Shown: positions 5,614-5,685 of the stretch, in pieces
Position numbering within the stretch: position 1 is the stretch's first letter
Layout of the letters: each line of letters starts with the position of its first letter
Origin: Bacteroidales bacterium
Lineage (GTDB): Bacteria; Bacteroidota; Bacteroidia; Bacteroidales; JAADGE01
Reading direction: 5' to 3'
NCBI GenBank assembly: GCA_024762915.1
Contig: JANTGL010000185.1
Coordinates: 1-5,685, forward strand
Length of the DNA: 5,685 nt
Position numbers and translations under genes: made by a program
Notes under the pieces: model-generated
Database searches by the model: none
Told to the model about the DNA's origin: nothing
Seen by the model: the letters and a program-made list of their open reading frames with translations, nothing else

Positions 5614-5685
5614 ATTTTTTATGTTTAATTTAGTTTTATATCTACAAATAAATAAAATTTAAAACAAATAATATCATTATAAAAC
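5614..5685 (-). promoter_or_regulatory. pckA leader with a weak promoter candidate
   Basis: This is the very A/T-rich upstream region of pckA up to the window edge. On the minus strand TTTATTTG (5652-5645) differs from the Bacteroidota -7 consensus TAnnTTTG at one base and would give a leader of about 25 nt. No TTTG stands at the -33 spacing. I see no operator or riboswitch, and the region may be cut off by the window. Confidence 0.2.

Noticed and set aside
1..5685. CRISPR array, tRNA or rRNA genes
   Set aside because: I found no regularly spaced repeats, no cloverleaf and no conserved rRNA segment on either strand.

Overview
The window looks like chromosomal DNA of a member of the Bacteroidota. 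It is AT-rich, its genes lack clear Shine-Dalgarno sequences and have A/T-rich leaders, and the protein families fit that phylum. This assignment is inference from sequence style; no rRNA or other marker gene is present.

Layout from left to right. (1) Positions 1-1143, plus strand: the 3' part of a four-helix, histidine-bearing membrane protein resembling cytochrome b561, followed 11 bp later by an exported YceI-family protein. The pairing resembles yceJ-yceI of enterobacteria. (2) Positions 1183-2907: a complete insertion sequence of 1717 bp with an intact IS1182-type transposase on the minus strand, 19-bp terminal inverted repeats (17/19 matching) and a 4-bp target duplication, ACGG. (3) Positions 2905-3880: a small unit holding one minus-strand gene for an exported protein of unknown function with an OB-fold-like C-terminal region. 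A long imperfect palindrome lies directly 3' of the gene, and a 16-bp complementary sequence lies at its 5' end. This is the architecture of an integron gene cassette with its attC site. A second small hairpin repeat lies upstream of it. (4) Positions 3940-3975: a strong terminator hairpin. (5) Positions 3997-5613, minus strand: a full-length ATP-dependent phosphoenolpyruvate carboxykinase gene with all catalytic motifs. The last 70 bases hold its leader and perhaps its promoter.

The housekeeping genes (b561/yceI and pckA) converge on one another, and everything mobile sits in the gap between them, where insertion harms neither transcript. The history I infer is that a cassette-like unit first entered the convergent intergenic space. 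The IS1182-type element then inserted at the cassette's 3' junction, splitting a sequence that reads GTTAAAT when rejoined and fits the attC core consensus GTTRRRY. No integrase gene is visible, so this would be an orphan attC-type cassette. That interpretation is the main point worth checking.
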